In this document: positions 13,401 through 28,034 of the stretch, in pieces
Position numbering within the stretch: position 1 is the first letter of the stretch
How the letters are laid out: the number at the start of each line of letters is the position of its first letter
Source of the DNA: Colius striatus
Taxonomy: Eukaryota; Chordata; Aves; Coliiformes; Coliidae
DNA length: 64,000 bases
Assembly (NCBI RefSeq): GCF_028858725.1
Contig: NC_084772.1
Span: forward strand, 19,879,548 to 19,943,547
Reading direction: 5' to 3'
The notes under the pieces: model-generated
The model's database searches: none
The model's input: the letters and a program-made list of their open reading frames with translations, nothing else
What the model was told of the DNA's origin: nothing
Translations under genes and position numbers: made by a program

Positions 13401-16400
13401 GTCTTACAAAAGCTTTTTGGTGGTGTTTGCTCCACCACCTGGATGAAGCTTTGCAATGTTTTGAAGGAAATGTTAACTCACACAGCTCAAATATTTTAGG
13501 ATGGAATGGGAGAAGTTCTTGTATCTGTGAGCTCAGAGATAAGGGCTCCAGAAGGGTTAAAATCCCCATTTGGTCCAGGGACACATGATTTGTGAAGGCT
13601 GTTCTGGTCTGGTGGAGATGCTCACGTTAGTGTTGGCCCCTCTAGGAGGGAGATGGGCACCTGGAGTGAGTCCAGCCAAAAATAGATACTGAAATATCTC
13701 TGCACAGATACAGAAGATATGGGCCCTTGAAGGCCAAGTAGTGATTTAAAGTAGCAAGTCAATAAGCTGAGGGATACATGGTGTTACCCATTTCCCAACC
13801 TCTCCCAGGGTCCCTGTCCCCATATAGCTTTCAAAGCAAGCAGCTAGAGTGGGACACATCCCCAGAGACAGAGAAATGCTCATCCCAAGGCAAGGCATGG
13901 AAATCAGCCAGGACACTGGGTCAGCCTGTCTGCACAAGGTCTGTGGTGCCTCAGCAGTGTACCTGCCACTCCCATTAGTGCTCATTCAAAAAAACATGCC
14001 ATTTCTACACATGCACCTAAAAAAATGCCTCGAGACACACCATCCATTACTCTGAGTCATGGAGCAGCTTTGGAGGCCATTTGTTCAGTTTGAAAAATCA
14101 CATCTCTGAAGGTACAATATTAGCTTTAAGCTGCAGCTATCACTGTCTCATATATCAGCTCATTAAGAACACAGCTCGAATCATTGGGGCCGATGCAGAT
14201 GATAAGAGACATCAAGTAGCAGCCCATGACAGGAGGAGCACGAGAGCCCTGACCAGGCTGATTGGACTCAGCTGTCCTTTCCTCCCCATCCCTGGCTCCA
14301 TAAGGAATTCATAACCATGTCTTATTTTCATGGTTGCTTTTAGATGACTCTCACCCAAGTCACAGAGAGATCTCTTGTTTGCTTTTATTCTCTTTTCAGG
14401 AAATGCATCATTTTCTTCCTCACTGCCTGTTAAAATTGGTGTCCTCTGCAAATTTGAGTCCTTGCTCCACCAAGGAAATGTGTTTCTTGTTTTCCTGGTG
14501 TCAGTTTCTCAGAAGTAATTTCTGTATAAACTTTCCACCCTTCTTCTCCTGCTGTTTTCTGTCTTGTGTTCAAAAAGCCTTAAAACATAACCATTTTCTT
14601 TTTGCTTCTATGGCACAGCAATCTTTGTAGCAAACATAAGCAAGTCCAAGATGCAAAACTAATCTGCTGCTGTTGGCTGTGTATTTCCCTCATGTTGGAT
14701 AGTCACTGGGAATAAGCAAAGGATTCCTTCAACTCACAAAGTCTGATTGGATGCCTGAGAGGAGTATACACACTAAAAAGAAAACAATGGATGTCATTAG
14801 AAATTCTCTTGTATTCTGTATTTACATGTACTTGGTTATTTGCACTGTTCCCTATACTTAGGAGGAATGGCACAAATCCTACACTCAGCAGAAGCCTTAC
14901 AGGTGTCAAACATGGGCAGGGTGAATAAGATAGTTAAGGGTCTCTGGAACTTTACTTCTGTGATATTTACTGTTGTTTCTCATGACTCCTCTCTGAGAGT
15001 AAAAATACTTGCTGTTGTTTCAAAAGCACAAGAGCAGGGATGATTTTGTCATTCAGATTAATGAAATCGAGCTTTCAGCTTTGGTTCCTAAACTCCAGTA
15101 CCGATCTCTCTCGTGGCTTTAGAGTCTTTCCATCTCCTTATCCTCCCTTTTCCACTCCAACAATAAACTTTCCCTGCAGGGAAAGAAGAGAATTGTTTGC
15201 TTTCTGGTTATTCAACACATTTACTGTTTCATCCCCCTGCACACGGGCTCTGAGACGTTCAGGTGATGCTGTCACGCCAACGTCACGTCTGTGAGATGCA
15301 GCTTTCTTTTGAGAGTGTGAACAGGTTCCTGCAAGGTGAAAAGTTCAGATCAGAAATATTTCCATGCTCAGCCTAACCTTCCTGCCATCCAAACTGATTG
15401 CCAGACTCCTATTGATGTAAGTGAAAGCAGAATCAGCACCCACATAATGGCAAGCTTTGTTTTTTTCGTGGTTTATTGTTATCATCTGTGACTTCTGTGT
15501 TACTGAGACTTTATTCACTCTGTCTCCTGGATATCTCTCTCTCTCTTTCCATATTCATTTTTCAATTCTTTGCACTGTTCCTGGTTGGGTGCATGAGATC
15601 ATGGACCTGGCAGTGTTGTTTTTGGACAGACTCTTAACTTATCAGATGGGATCAGAATATTCCATCTACTTGACAAAGCTGCATGGCTGGTGAATTCTGC
15701 AGTTCCTAGGAGCTCAGTTACTAAGAAGTGTGTTTGTTTACTGATCTGAGCATCTGTTTGGTGAGAAAATGCTGTGACCAGCTCCATGTCCCCAGAGCTG
15801 GTCTGGGCAACAATGGGCTTGCCTGCACTGAGCACCCCAGGAAGCAACTCCAACACACTGGATTGGGAGCCCGGGAAGTGGGGAAGGAAAGCAGCCAACG
15901 CTGAGAGCTAATGTTTTGTGGTAGCAACTGCAGGGTGATGTTTTTCTGTCATCTGCTTTGCTGTTCCCAAATGCTGTGAACTACAGCTGGTCAGAAAAAC
16001 AAGGGGAAAGGGTGGGTTTTTTTTTTCCCTTTCTTCCCCATTTGGTCAGAATTTGAAATGTTGAGAAATCTGCTGACTCTGAGAGTTGTGCTTTATCTGC
16101 TGCTGTTCACAAGGAATTGGGGAAAAAATGGGAAAATCTCATATAAACCTGGGACTTCTTAAAATAAGAATCTTCTAAAGAACAAGAACCAAATTATTTC
16201 CCCTTCCCTTTGTCTTAAAAAAGATCATGACCCTCCAATTTGGTCTGCATTTCAGCTTCCAGTGCAGCTCTTTGAAGGATAATAGAGCCTATAGCGAGTG
16301 ATAATCTAATTTATTAGCACTGGGGCTGAGAAAACAGGGAAGAGATAAAGGGAAATGCAGGAGAAGATAGAAACCACCAAAAATATCATCTTGTGACTGA

Positions 16401-19400
16401 ACTTCCCAAATCCTTTCACTGATGAGCACACTGTTCAGCACACTTCTGGCAGCAGGTCCCACCTCAATGGCTAAGCTTCCCCTGGGCTTGCAAGCCCACA
16501 TTTAAATGCCGCAAGCTCTCTTGGGATCCTGACCTGTCATACGGGATCCACAGCTGGGAAGGATGCTCCAGGCAGATAGACAGCCTTTGATGCACAAATA
16601 GACCCCAAATTTCCACATCTTAACAGGTAAAAATGGCAAGAGCTGATGTCAGTGATTGAACCTACAAATTTTATTCCAGTTAGCAAGAGAAACCTTTATC
16701 AGGTGAGAAGGTTTTGCAGTATTTCTAAAGACATATAAGGTTTGAATTCAGCAGACATTCAGAAGCAAAGCTGATTTGCTGGGAACAATGTGCCTAGGGA
16801 TGAGCACAGCAGTGTGCTTAAGCACATGCCTTCACCCAGCACCTCCAACTGGCATCACACCAAAAGGATTCAATATTCAAAGCATGCCTTTGTTTTTCTT
16901 TGGTTTTTTCTCTTTCAATTTCTGCCCTTCTAAGTCCCAACCAAGATGAGAAGAGCCCAGAGCACCGTCAGAGAAGACTGTTCACTCCTCATCAGGGAAA
17001 GGGAGAGAACAAAATCTGAGCATACTTTCAAACCAGATAAACCAGTTTCAAATATTTATCTTCTGTGATGCACCCATTTCATTTTTACTAAATGAATAGC
17101 TCATTCTTTCTTCCCAATCCACTTGCCAGAAAGAAGATTGATTAAATAAAAGAGAGCATCCCCAGAGCCAGTATCTAGCTAACAGATGAACTATCATCAA
17201 TGGGAAGAAGGCAGAGGATGATTTCTAGCAGTCAGAGCCTTTCCACAGCGATGAAGAGGCAGAAAAAAACATGGAAAGGTTAAAATAGGGTTGCCTTATT
17301 TAGGAAAAGATCTCATGAAGTGGTGGATGAAGAGAATTTGACTTGATAATCCAAATTCTTCTTCTCTGTGAATTGTGTGAAATCCCTCCCTATAATTTTC
17401 AGCACAATTTCACCTTTTGTAGAAAAGCTTAACACTTTCTCCTAAAGCAAAGGTAGATGTCAGAGCTTGCAAAGATGTGAATCCTACCACATCTGGGTGC
17501 ACAATCAGGGATCCCGTGATCTAAGTGTAAAAACCAAGGTGTGCCCTAATTAAGAGTTTATGACTGTATCAGTTGCTCTGCTGCTGAGGGAGCCTCTCTC
17601 TGCAGAGGAAAGTGAGACTACAAAACTACTGGGGCAGACATTATTGGTATTCCATGAGATAGCAGCATGGTGAATTCATGACCAATCTCTGACTTCTTCT
17701 TTAGGGAGAGGTTTCTCAAGTGGAAGCAAAGGATTTATAATCTTCAATAACTTCTTCTATTAAGGCAGGGAGGAGAAGAGGTGGTCACTGATCATTCAGC
17801 TGCTAGTGGGACCTGCAGAGTCCTCTGCCCAAGCTTCAATCACTCAAAAGAAGTATGGTAAACAGACTACAGAGATTTACTCTCTTAACTAACTCAGTGT
17901 GAGCAAGAGTGGCATTATCTCCAAGTGTGAGATCAGAGAGGCACAAAAGTACATTAATTCTACGACAGCAACCCTCTGTGGGGTGGTTGAAGGGGAAGGG
18001 AGATGCAAGAGACGTGGCTCTTATGCACTGAAACACCCAACGAGAGGAATTCCATCCCACAAGTGCAGAGCACTAGTGAGACCTGACTGCTGCAGGTTCA
18101 AGAAAACAGAGGCCAAATGCAAAGCTGATTTATTTGCAGTAGATCAGCCTGGATCCAGCCAGTTCCAGCCTGAGGACAGATGTGCAGGCTCTGTTTTACC
18201 CCCTGTCACCAAGAGAGGGATCCTTTCGCCTGTCCCTGGAGGCTCGCCTGACATTTCTTCTAAAAATTAAGAAAACAAAGCCGTGTGGGTTGAGTGAAAG
18301 TGCAATTACACAACACTTTGAAGTGCCTGGCTAATCCTCTTGCTCCCCCAGGACAAGAGGCACAGGTTTGCAGAGTGACAGCCACATCACTTCACCCAAA
18401 TGTTGACACTGGCTCACAGCAAAGGTGGTGGAGGAACTGCTGCCTCACAACAATGCCATGCACGTGGACAGAAAATGGCCCAAAATCCCTGTCCAGATAG
18501 ATAGCCCTTCATTTCTACCATGAGCACAGGAGGAGGAGATATCCCAGCAGAGATGATAACCTCAGTGAATGCAGAAGCAGCCACTGGGGTGATAATTATG
18601 GTGTTAATTATGAAACAAATCTAACCTCCTGGGGATGAAACCAAAAGCAACTATGGTAGGAGTGTGGTCTCTATTCTATATTAGGATACCTCAGTACAGT
18701 TCCAGGGATGCTCTGCAGAAGAAATAAGACCATGTGGACCCTGTCCCGCCTGTCTTCTTCCTGACCCTGACATAGCTCTGAAAGGAGATGTGTTTTGCCT
18801 CCTGCCTTCCCAGCACCTCCCTCTTGGAGCCAAGGGCTGCCCCAGCTGCAAAGAGAGCAGGAGGCCACAGGGCTCATAGAGGGACTCAGGATAGACATTT
18901 CCATCCTGCCTCCAGCAGGTTGGCAGAGCTGTTTGCCTCGATATATTTACACAGAATTTAATGCTCTTGATGTCAGTGTGGAGATGTGTTAATAACTCAA
19001 TTAAACTGTTCATTCAGCTATGTCAAATCCAATGGCTTAAGGAGGGCTTGTGTGGCTTGCTTTATAATTCTCCTACAGCACGCAAAAGTGATGTCCCTGT
19101 GGCTGGCACCTGGCCCCAGCTTATCTCCAGCGCCAGCTCGTGTAATAGTAGGCAGTGAAGTGTTAATATCTGAAGTTGTCTTGTATGAACACCACCTGCA
19201 CTAGCTGGCTGCTTCCTCCCCATCGTGAGGATGGAGGCAAAGGCACAAAAATGCGTGAGGCCACGCTTGAAACTTGGCAGAAGGTGCTCAGGAGCAGGTT
19301 GTAGCCTTCTGAGGTGTGAAGAGTCAATGTAAGACCTTGGCACGTGGACTGCAAAGGGGAGTGATGAAATGCCTACAGTGAAAAGGCTGCATTGAGGGCA

Positions 19401-22400
19401 GGACAAGTCAGCAGCTGCCCACTGGAAGGGTGCAGTGCAGAGTGCATGTGGCACCTACCACACCAGTCTTGTCTACGTGCAGGCAGCAGGATGAGGCTCA
19501 GGTCTGCCTGAACATGCCCATACAGGGCTGACACAATTGAGTCTCTACTTTCCCACCCAGCAAAGGAAGGCAGGACTGTTTTCCTGCCCCACTCAGTTGC
19601 TCAAGAGGCTTCAGGCACTCCTGGCTGTGAAGGGATCACAAGTCTATGGTACTGCTTTTCAGAGGTGTTTACCAGAAAATACCAGCTGTTAATGCCCATC
19701 TATCATTACCCTTGGCTGTCATCCTCTGCATGTGAAGTGGATGTGGAAGTGAGGAGCCCGTGAAGCACGGCACGTATGCAGGTATGTATGTGTCCATATA
19801 TATCCATATAAGCAATAGATCTAAGCCTGCATATCAGTGTATGAATCACACTGATGATGGGGTTTGCATTTCCTTCAGACTGAGATGATTCCTTTCCCTA
19901 TCAAACAAAATCTGAGCATCCTCACCGCTGTTCCCTCAACTATGAATTTAATACAAACTCTTCCTGAAGGAAAGAAATTGAAAACTCTTGTTATATGGTC
20001 CCACTAGAAGAAAACATCTCCCTTGCAGTCAGTTCTCAATGTGTGCTTAACTGTGGGTATGTTTAATGCCAGCTGATGTCCACAAAGCTGAAAAACACAT
20101 CAATAAAGCTGAAGTTAGCCTCAACAATTCACTTCAGGGCTGTTCTGAACAGGGACCGACTGCTTATTTAAGCACATGCTTAGATACTTCCTTGCATCTA
20201 AGCCTATATTAGTGGAAAAGTCATCGTTCCCTACTAGATTTTTATATGTCTGTGACTTTAGGGTAGTTTTAGTATTCTCAGTAGATTGCTCCTTTGGATG
20301 GATTCCTCCACTCATCATTAATATTTGGCGTCAACTGTCTTTCTTTCTCATCCATTCCCAGAGACAAAGAAAAATTTTCCCTTCTTTCCACGGATGTATT
20401 TATGCTCCCCATGGAAATTCTTCTCTGTGATATATGAACTATTTTCAGAGAAGTTTAGCAAAGCCTAAATCACAAAGGGGAAGCAAACCTCCCCGGCTTG
20501 AGTTCGTGAGGGGAAAAGTTGGGATTGCAGTGACCTGTAGTGTGAATTTTTTTCCCCGAGTTTAATTGTTATTTCCATTCAAATCCCTTATATCCTTTAG
20601 CTATAAATAAGACTCCTGAATAATCCTTAATTTTTGTCCCCACATCTTCCTCCCATAAAACTAGGAGGGAATATTTAGGATCTGTCAAGATGACAAAATG
20701 CCCTTTATGGTGGCCGAATGAAAGAAAGAATATAACTTTGGGAGAAAGCAACATGCTTTTCTTCAGCGTAGGATTTCCTCCACAGAGACATCATCACAGA
20801 CTGTCAGAAGCTGGGCAACTCTCCAAAGGTTAGAGACGGGGCCAAAACTTATAATTTCTGCTTTACAGAGGGGCCATTTCTTTCTCTGTGATTTTAAATC
20901 CCGTCTCACCGCAGCTGTGAAATCCAGAGCTTGCAGATTGCAGCTAGCACAAGATGTTAGCTCGCCAGCCTGGGATGTTTCACATCTAGAGTTGTACAGG
21001 CTATTTCTAGTAACTAGAAATGAGTTTTTAAACATGAATGCCAGGACAGACATAGCCTGATCATTCCAGATGACTTACAACCTCTGCAACCGCCATGGGA
21101 AAGCTCAGCTCCACCACCCTTCACCTCCCTCCCTCTGCTGTGAGACACAGGGACCTCTCCACAGAGTGTCCACACCAAACCCTCTTCCCTGAATAACCTC
21201 CCCTCACCCTCTCCTCACAGGGCTGAGTGTGGTCTGCTCGATCGGGTACATACCTCCACGCCAAGGGAGCTGAGTCACTTAATTGTTGCTGGTGTTGTGT
21301 GCAACCCAAGACACAGGACCCTTTGTGTGAGAGCTGTGTGGAGACACAGGAAGACGTGTGGTCTCAAATATTTCATATGTGAAGCTTCCGTGGTCCATAA
21401 GGTCACCCTCTGGATTGGACACCCACTTGGGGCTCAACTCCTACGCCTGCCACCATGTCTAAGCCAGAGAGAGCTGATGGAGAGCAGCCAGGCTCTTCTC
21501 AGGCCACCCAGGAGAGATGCACCACTTGCAGGACCCAAACACTTCTCTTGCTAGCTAAGGATGGGGCTAGAATTCAGCTGCCCTTGACAAAGGTGGGGTG
21601 ACTTCACCTTCAATACCAGGGCAAGACACTCCCTTGAGAGCAGACACAATCCTTGCTGTTTAAAACACCACATCCATATGTCTGTGTCACATACCCAGGG
21701 CTGCAGAGATCTGTATGGGACTCTGTGCAGCTGTGACCTCGGTTTTGCATCCAAGCACTCGTCTATCAATGCAATGCAATCCAGTGACAGTTGAGCCTGG
21801 AAAAGGTCTGTGCAGCCCAGCCTGGCTCTCCAGCACTTTCTCTTTGGGCCAAAACAGAGCTGCTGATCTTATCCTCACTGGGGCAAAGTGAGTCAGGATT
21901 TATGGATTCACAGATGCTGCTCTAAGCATGACATGCACACATAAAAGAACACACAGGAACCCCTAGTTCACCAGCTCACAGATCCTTCCCAGCCTAAGAT
22001 CAGAGGAGATGGATTTTCCCTTAGACACCATTACTGTGATAGAGTTTGGGAAGCAAATGCACACCCCTGGCACTGATCCAACCGAGTAAGTGTGGGATAG
22101 GTTTTCCTTCAAGAATTTCAACTCATTCATGTACTTTCTTAATGATCCAAAGTCTTCAAGGAGTTGACTTTAAGCTTTAGCTCCTTTTCAGTATTTGTCA
22201 TGTATGTCAAAGTCTATTCTCCTTGTTTCCTCTGTAGCTTAACACTCTCAAGGATCTGAAAGATATTTTTTACCCTGTTACTTTAATACTGGAAGAAAAT
22301 ATCAGTTTTAAAGTAAGCAGCAAGAATATACAAGGGTAAGAGCAGAGGAAGCATATCTTGTTTGGATACTTGTTAATGTCTTAGAATGAAGAAATCTTAA

Positions 22401-25400
22401 GGAGTGACTGGAAAAGTCAATTATTCCTCATTATGACTGGATAGACAAGCACGTTTTGGTGCAGAACTGATTCCTTAAAGACACTTCAATAGCCAGAAAA
22501 GAGTTATTTTTTTTCTTTCTGGACTAGGGCAGGTTGGTTATCTCATGCACATCATCCACATGCACCAGTGCATCCAGTTATATCATGTATGGAAGGTGGA
22601 GGTTAAATGGGCCACTTCTGGGATGGAAGCAAAGCAGAGTCCAGGGGAACCAGAAGTCACATCTCAGACAGCATGTGCAGCATTCACATCAGTCTGATGT
22701 ACCAAGAAACTTGGACTCACTGCAACACGACTGATTTGCAACTACTCGTGGGCACTGACCACTTGTCCAGGCTGCTGAGCTCTTGGAAAACCTGAACAAT
22801 TGTCCTGCATCAGGTGGGACAGAAAGGGAATGGAAGCCTCCCACCATCCAGGAACCTCTCTCACAACCTGTATACACCTTTGAAAACTCAAGAAAATGGC
22901 AACAGGTCTTCAGTATTTGCTGAGACACTAGAGTGGAGGATGACTAGTCCTGTCTTGATTAAAGACTTGACAAAAGCCTTTGATAGAGCAAGGCTGATAG
23001 ACCAAACCAACAAAGTCCTGTTAGATACCTGCCCAGGCAAAGCCCGTGTATTGCAAATTAAGCACCCAGTGAAGCTTGCCTGAGCACTGAGACAGGGAGA
23101 GACGGAGTCTCACTCCTCTTGGCCCTTGACCCCAAGGAAGTCAGCTCAGCAAGAGCTGCTGTGGCCAGGAGACCAGTCCTGCATCTGCAATGGCAGGAGA
23201 GCACCTCCAACACCAGGTCTTGGTCTTTTCCTGTCAATTAGTCTGAGTAGTTGCTTGCTTTGCATTAAGTCTGGGATTCTGCAGTTTGCATACACCCTGC
23301 AAATACCTGATCTCTGAATTCTACAAGACACCTCCAATTAAAATGCATGGGTTTCTCTCTGCCAGAGGCTCTAGTTTGGGGCTGGTTTTTTTTTTCCCAG
23401 CAACATAAATCATATGTGGATATGAAAAGAATTACTTCATGACTTGAAAGGGCTGAATCACATCTCAGTCTGGTCTTGGGCTGTCTCTGTTTAGCCACAA
23501 GCTTTATCAACCAAAGTTATTTTCACATGCTTTGCTATGTGATTGCATTTCACACTCTAAACACAATTATTTTCTTAATTTTATGTAAACTACAGTTACA
23601 GGGTTTTTTCCACTTCATTTTGCTGACAGCTGACCTGCTGCTTCCTATTGATGTTCAAGCCATAAGTAAAATATCTCTGAAATAAGCTATGACAATAATC
23701 AAAGGTCAATCAAAGGTTTCAGGAGACTCATCATGCTGCAAAGGAGTTCAAAGCAGCTAGGTGCTGGTTTAAACTTTAACTTATTCTGTTACAATTTACT
23801 CTCATTAAATCCAGAGTCATCTGGCTTAATTTGGTTTGCCAGGAACTTACTTTAGGATAATTTGGAGTAGGATCACAATCAGCAGGCTTCCCCCCCTCCT
23901 CACCTTCCACCCTGTTGTAGGACAGAGGATAATAATAAAGGACTTATTTTTCTCCATGAAAGTGTATTCAATTTCCACTATGCCCATCCAAAACAAATAA
24001 TCAGGAGATTTCCCCATGTTTATAGTGGGGCTTTCTACTGACTTTCCCTGCAAAGCACTTTAGGAGAAATCAATGAAAAGTACTGCATAAGAAGTGGATC
24101 TCTTTACTGTTATTGTTACTTGGAATTTATGTAGTACCTAATCTGAAACCAGACACAAAAATCAAGGGTTTCTCTTTCACAACAAAGCAATTGTATTTAA
24201 CAGTAGGTATAGTTAAATTTGAATAAACCCAGTTTTTATACAGAGACATTTCCTGTTTGTTAATATTCATTGTGGCCACAGTGCTTAGACCAATTCCAAA
24301 TATAAACTATAGCAATGTATAAAAACTATTCCCCTTGGCATAACTGTGTCAACATGACTGATTTGGCTCCCATGCTTTTTCGAACAGCTGTAGCCATGTC
24401 AGTGCAAAACTGGAGAGATGATCCTCAATTTGGAGCAGAGTGAAGATGGGCAAAAGTGAAGGTAATGTTTTCATATCCCATGGGGAAAGACATTTCTTTG
24501 GCCCATTATTTGATGAGACTTTGCAAATTTCTTGCTCTAGCACATCTGCTTGGGGAAGGAATTGCTGGGCTGGAAGGAGGTACTGTGAAGTCACATCACT
24601 AGTGGTCCATTTGGGAGCCCTTGCTCTAAAATCTCAGTAAAAGAAAAATAGCAATACCTTACCTTCACTGCAGCAGAACTCCAAAACAAACAGCTTGTAA
24701 AGAAAATAAAAGCAGCCTTTTGGACAAATGTAGAGAGGCTGCTGTTTAGCAAAGGTTGCATTTGCCAAAGAAGGTAACAGCTGGTCTAGAAGGGGGCAAC
24801 ATGCTGCAGGTGGATTTGACCTGCCTTTAGCTTTTAAAGCACAGACCTCATCCAGCTCCTCCCTATATAATCAAAGGGTGATTTCACCCCTGAAGCTTGT
24901 GCCTCAGGTGATTAAAGTTCAGCCATCTGAAGATGCTTTGTGTCCCTGCAGATTCTAGGGATAATTCTGTTGACCCATTCAGACCAAGTGTTGAACTGTT
25001 AAATGATTGGGACTGATTCTCATGAATCCCACGCCAAGTGTCCTGCTCTGATTTGCACCAGCAACAATGGAGATGTAAAATGATCTTTGGGAAATGGTAT
25101 CCTAAGCTCTGTGCTTCAGTGTTTGAGCATGCAATGATTTTTATGTGATGCATAACAGGAGCTTGATGTCCATATTGCCTTTAGGAGTCAGATCCTTGTG
25201 ATGGAAAGGAATGACTCTGCTGAGCTCAAAAGAAAACCAGTTTGATGATGCTGTTATCATGGAACAGATGATCACAGTCCCTGCTCCTGCAAAGACTTCC
25301 AGGAAGACCTCACTCATGTGAAGCTCTTAGTGAGACAGGAGCAAAACATAAAAGAGAGCTTGTTTTTCAGACTATGGTTAATTGCTATGATATAAACGAA

Positions 25401-27974
25401 ATGTCTTGAGATCTGATGTAGCTCCAAACAGTCTTACTAGAAGAGGCCTGATTTGTTCTGTGAGGAGCAATGCTGGCACAGGCAGTGGGTGCTGGTACAG
25501 GAAAGCCCAGCACTACACACCTCATATATTTAGGTTTCTGCAGGGCTGTGACCATCAAAGGTAATTCTGTGCAGCTCAAGTGTAGAGAGGAAGGTACAAC
25601 AAGAAATGCCTACTCAGCATCTCGCTCTGTTGGTTTCTGTTGTGCTGATGGATGGAGGTACGAGCAGCCGAGACAAGTGGAAGGACAACGCCAGCTCTTG
25701 CAAGAGATGAAGAGCTCCTTATGCGCTGTGAGATCACAAATCCATCACATGAAGCCTAATGAGGGGGCTGAGCCAGTACAAATACAACTGTTTAACAGTT
25801 TACTTTAACCATCCAATGAGAATGAAACAACTTAAAAGGATTCACGTTGCCAACAGTCTTTTTTTCCCCCCTTCTTCCCCTTCTTGCTTGGTATTTGTTA
25901 GAAATCAGGATTTTCCTTAACTAAATGTCTTGTGGTCTCCTTAGCTTTGTTTCTTAACAGGGTTGTCTTTATGTTAGTTTTCTTTGGCTTCCCAATAGAA
26001 GAGTAACAGATTTCTTTTGAAGTTTTTATTGATGAATGAGCTCCTATAAATAACTCTCTGTGGCAGCAGCTTGATCTCAGAGTTTACTCTGGAATAATAG
26101 TAGCAATGGGAATGGAGGAAATTTATGGCAGCATGACATGAAATAGTTTAATGGGCTTCATACTGTTTAACTTAATCTTTACAGATGTAAAAACAGAAAT
26201 ACAATTATTTTAACAACTATTATTACATATTGCTTTTCTAATGAAAACAGCGACTTAGTAGGCAATTGAAGATAGGTAGTGAAGGATTAAGGAGTCTATC
26301 TCACTGCAGATTCAGGAATAGATGTGCTGGGCCAGTGTATTTGCAAACCTTCATCAGAAGAGCCAAGGGAGGTGCCTGGGAAGGATGAGTCTGCAGGTGG
26401 GACTTGGCACTTGCATGTAACATGAAGTTGTGGCCCTTTAGATCAGGATGTAGATGCTTGAAGCTGCCTCAAAACAATGGAAGCAGTGGAGATCTGTCTC
26501 TGGAAAAGAGGGGAAAAAAAAGCCCCTCAGTGTTTTCTTCCATGCCCTCTTATTTGACCTGTCTGCTTGGTGAGCAGCTGATCCCAATCCCCCCAAAATC
26601 CATTAGTATCTTTGGTGACACTGGATGATACTCACACTCCTTTGGTCTTGTAGCTCCATGAGTGGTACAGCTGTAACCTTCTCACTTTAGGAGTAGAAAC
26701 AGGTTCTAAGACTCATACCAACCAAAGCCCAGAAATGACAGAGGGAGATGATGAAAGCTGAGTGTAAATTCCAGGCTCCAATCCTCTGATACCGAGCCAA
26801 TAAAACAGAATTCAACTGCTTATGATGGCAAGTCTGCTCATCTTCACTTGTTCCTCTAAGACAACATCACTTAAGATACAGGTGGCCCAGATGTGCCACT
26901 TTTACTTGCATAAACTCGGGAAGGTGATGCTGGAAAAAAGGGAAGAGCTTAGAATTATGTCTTGTGTCTAAATTCTCAGGCAGCAGGCAGGCTGGCGTTT
27001 AACACAGCTGAGGGTCCAGCCACAGAACTTGAGCAACCAATGTACAAGGAATGGGTGCAACATCCAGCACTGTAATTACTAGGAAGAGGTACAGGGCCTA
27101 ATTCAAACATAAGATTTCCTTTGCAGGGGTCTGAAGGTGGATTGTAGCTAACCTCAGCTCCATTGCACTTCGCAAGGAGCTTGAGTAAATATTGCAGCGT
27201 GTGGATGCTCTGCGTAATCTCCACAACAATAGCTGACAGCTATTGTTTCCTCCTTGAGGGAGGTTATTTGAAATGAAATCACAATGAAAACGATCAGCTT
27301 TGTGTGTTTTCAGCTGTCTGTTTCATGGGAAACGTGCATGATTCACAATCCTTCCCAATCCACCCCAAATCGTCCGTGCAAGGAAAAACAACAACAGACT
27401 CGCAAATTCTTCCTCCGTTTCCAAAAATGTGGGAAAGTCTCTTTAATTCCTGCATGCATTCCTGATTCGCAATGTGCTCTCTAAAAATGTCTCTCAGATT
27501 TAGGCTAACCAAGCTCATGCTAAATTTAGCAACTAGATTTTAAATAAACATTCTTTACGCTTTACTGCGCTGGCTTTGAAGCTGCCTTAAAACAAATCGC
27601 GTCCGCAGGAACACGAGCCGTGCTTTGCTTTGGACTAAGTGAACATCTGAGTAAGTAAGAATGTATTATTCAGTAGAAAGCAAAAAAGGAGATTTAAGAG
27701 ATCTAATCCAGACAATTTAGGAAAGATTCCTATGAGGAATACTGAATCAGACCCGTGTTTACTTCAGGAAAAGCCCGTTCTGTTCTTCTTGACCACATGA
27801 AACTTTCTACTGGTGTCTTATTAGACACTGCATGCTACAAGCCCCCAGTGAAATCAGCTGTGACTTAGCATGCATTGTGTTTGAGGAATCTCTCCCATTT
27901 TAAAGCACTTAATGATTTGTCTGGATAAAGCACTAAAAATATACTGTGGGGAGCAATTATGCAGTGTCCAGACT
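10431..27974. other. Gene-desert DNA, no gene seen
   Basis: About 17.5 kb without a convincing exon. Simple runs include an A-rich stretch near 12,408-12,424 and CT repeats near 12,326 and 15,535-15,548. Two TAATTA homeodomain cores lie 16 bp apart at about 18,594 and 18,610. The stretch at 27,240-27,640 looks conserved and is listed separately. Short open frames here have no family resemblance. Confidence 0.5.
27240..27640. promoter_or_regulatory. Candidate conserved non-coding element
   Basis: The block has a higher CpG frequency than its surroundings, no repeats, and clear transcription-factor-like cores: TGTGGGAA (RBPJ/CSL-type) near 27,428, GCATTCCT (TEAD-type) near 27,457, and several A/T-rich homeodomain-like sites. 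It lies about 4.7 kb beyond the presumed 3' end of FOXL1. No coding frame is supported. A vertebrate alignment or developmental chromatin data would test it. Confidence 0.28.
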
Positions 27975-27977
27975 GAT

Positions 27978-28034
27978 GGATTGCATAACCTCATAGACCT
28001 TTTCCATCTGTAACTTCTCTGATTCTGTGATCTT
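27978..28034 (+). mobile_element. Short CR1 3' tail remnant
   Basis: About 55 bp resembles only the last part of CR1: cctcatagaccttttccatctg followed by gattctgtgat. No further CR1 sequence precedes it, so it is either a very short truncated copy or an eroded one. Confidence 0.5.

Noticed and set aside
17320-17395. Possible eroded CR1 tail (gataatccaaattcttcttc...)
   Set aside because: Similarity too weak and lacks the terminal octamers; not called.
22814-23083. Frame containing DLTKAFDRA, reminiscent of a LINE reverse transcriptase motif
   Set aside because: Only about seven residues match; no other reverse transcriptase motifs or CR1 sequence flank it, so chance is more likely.
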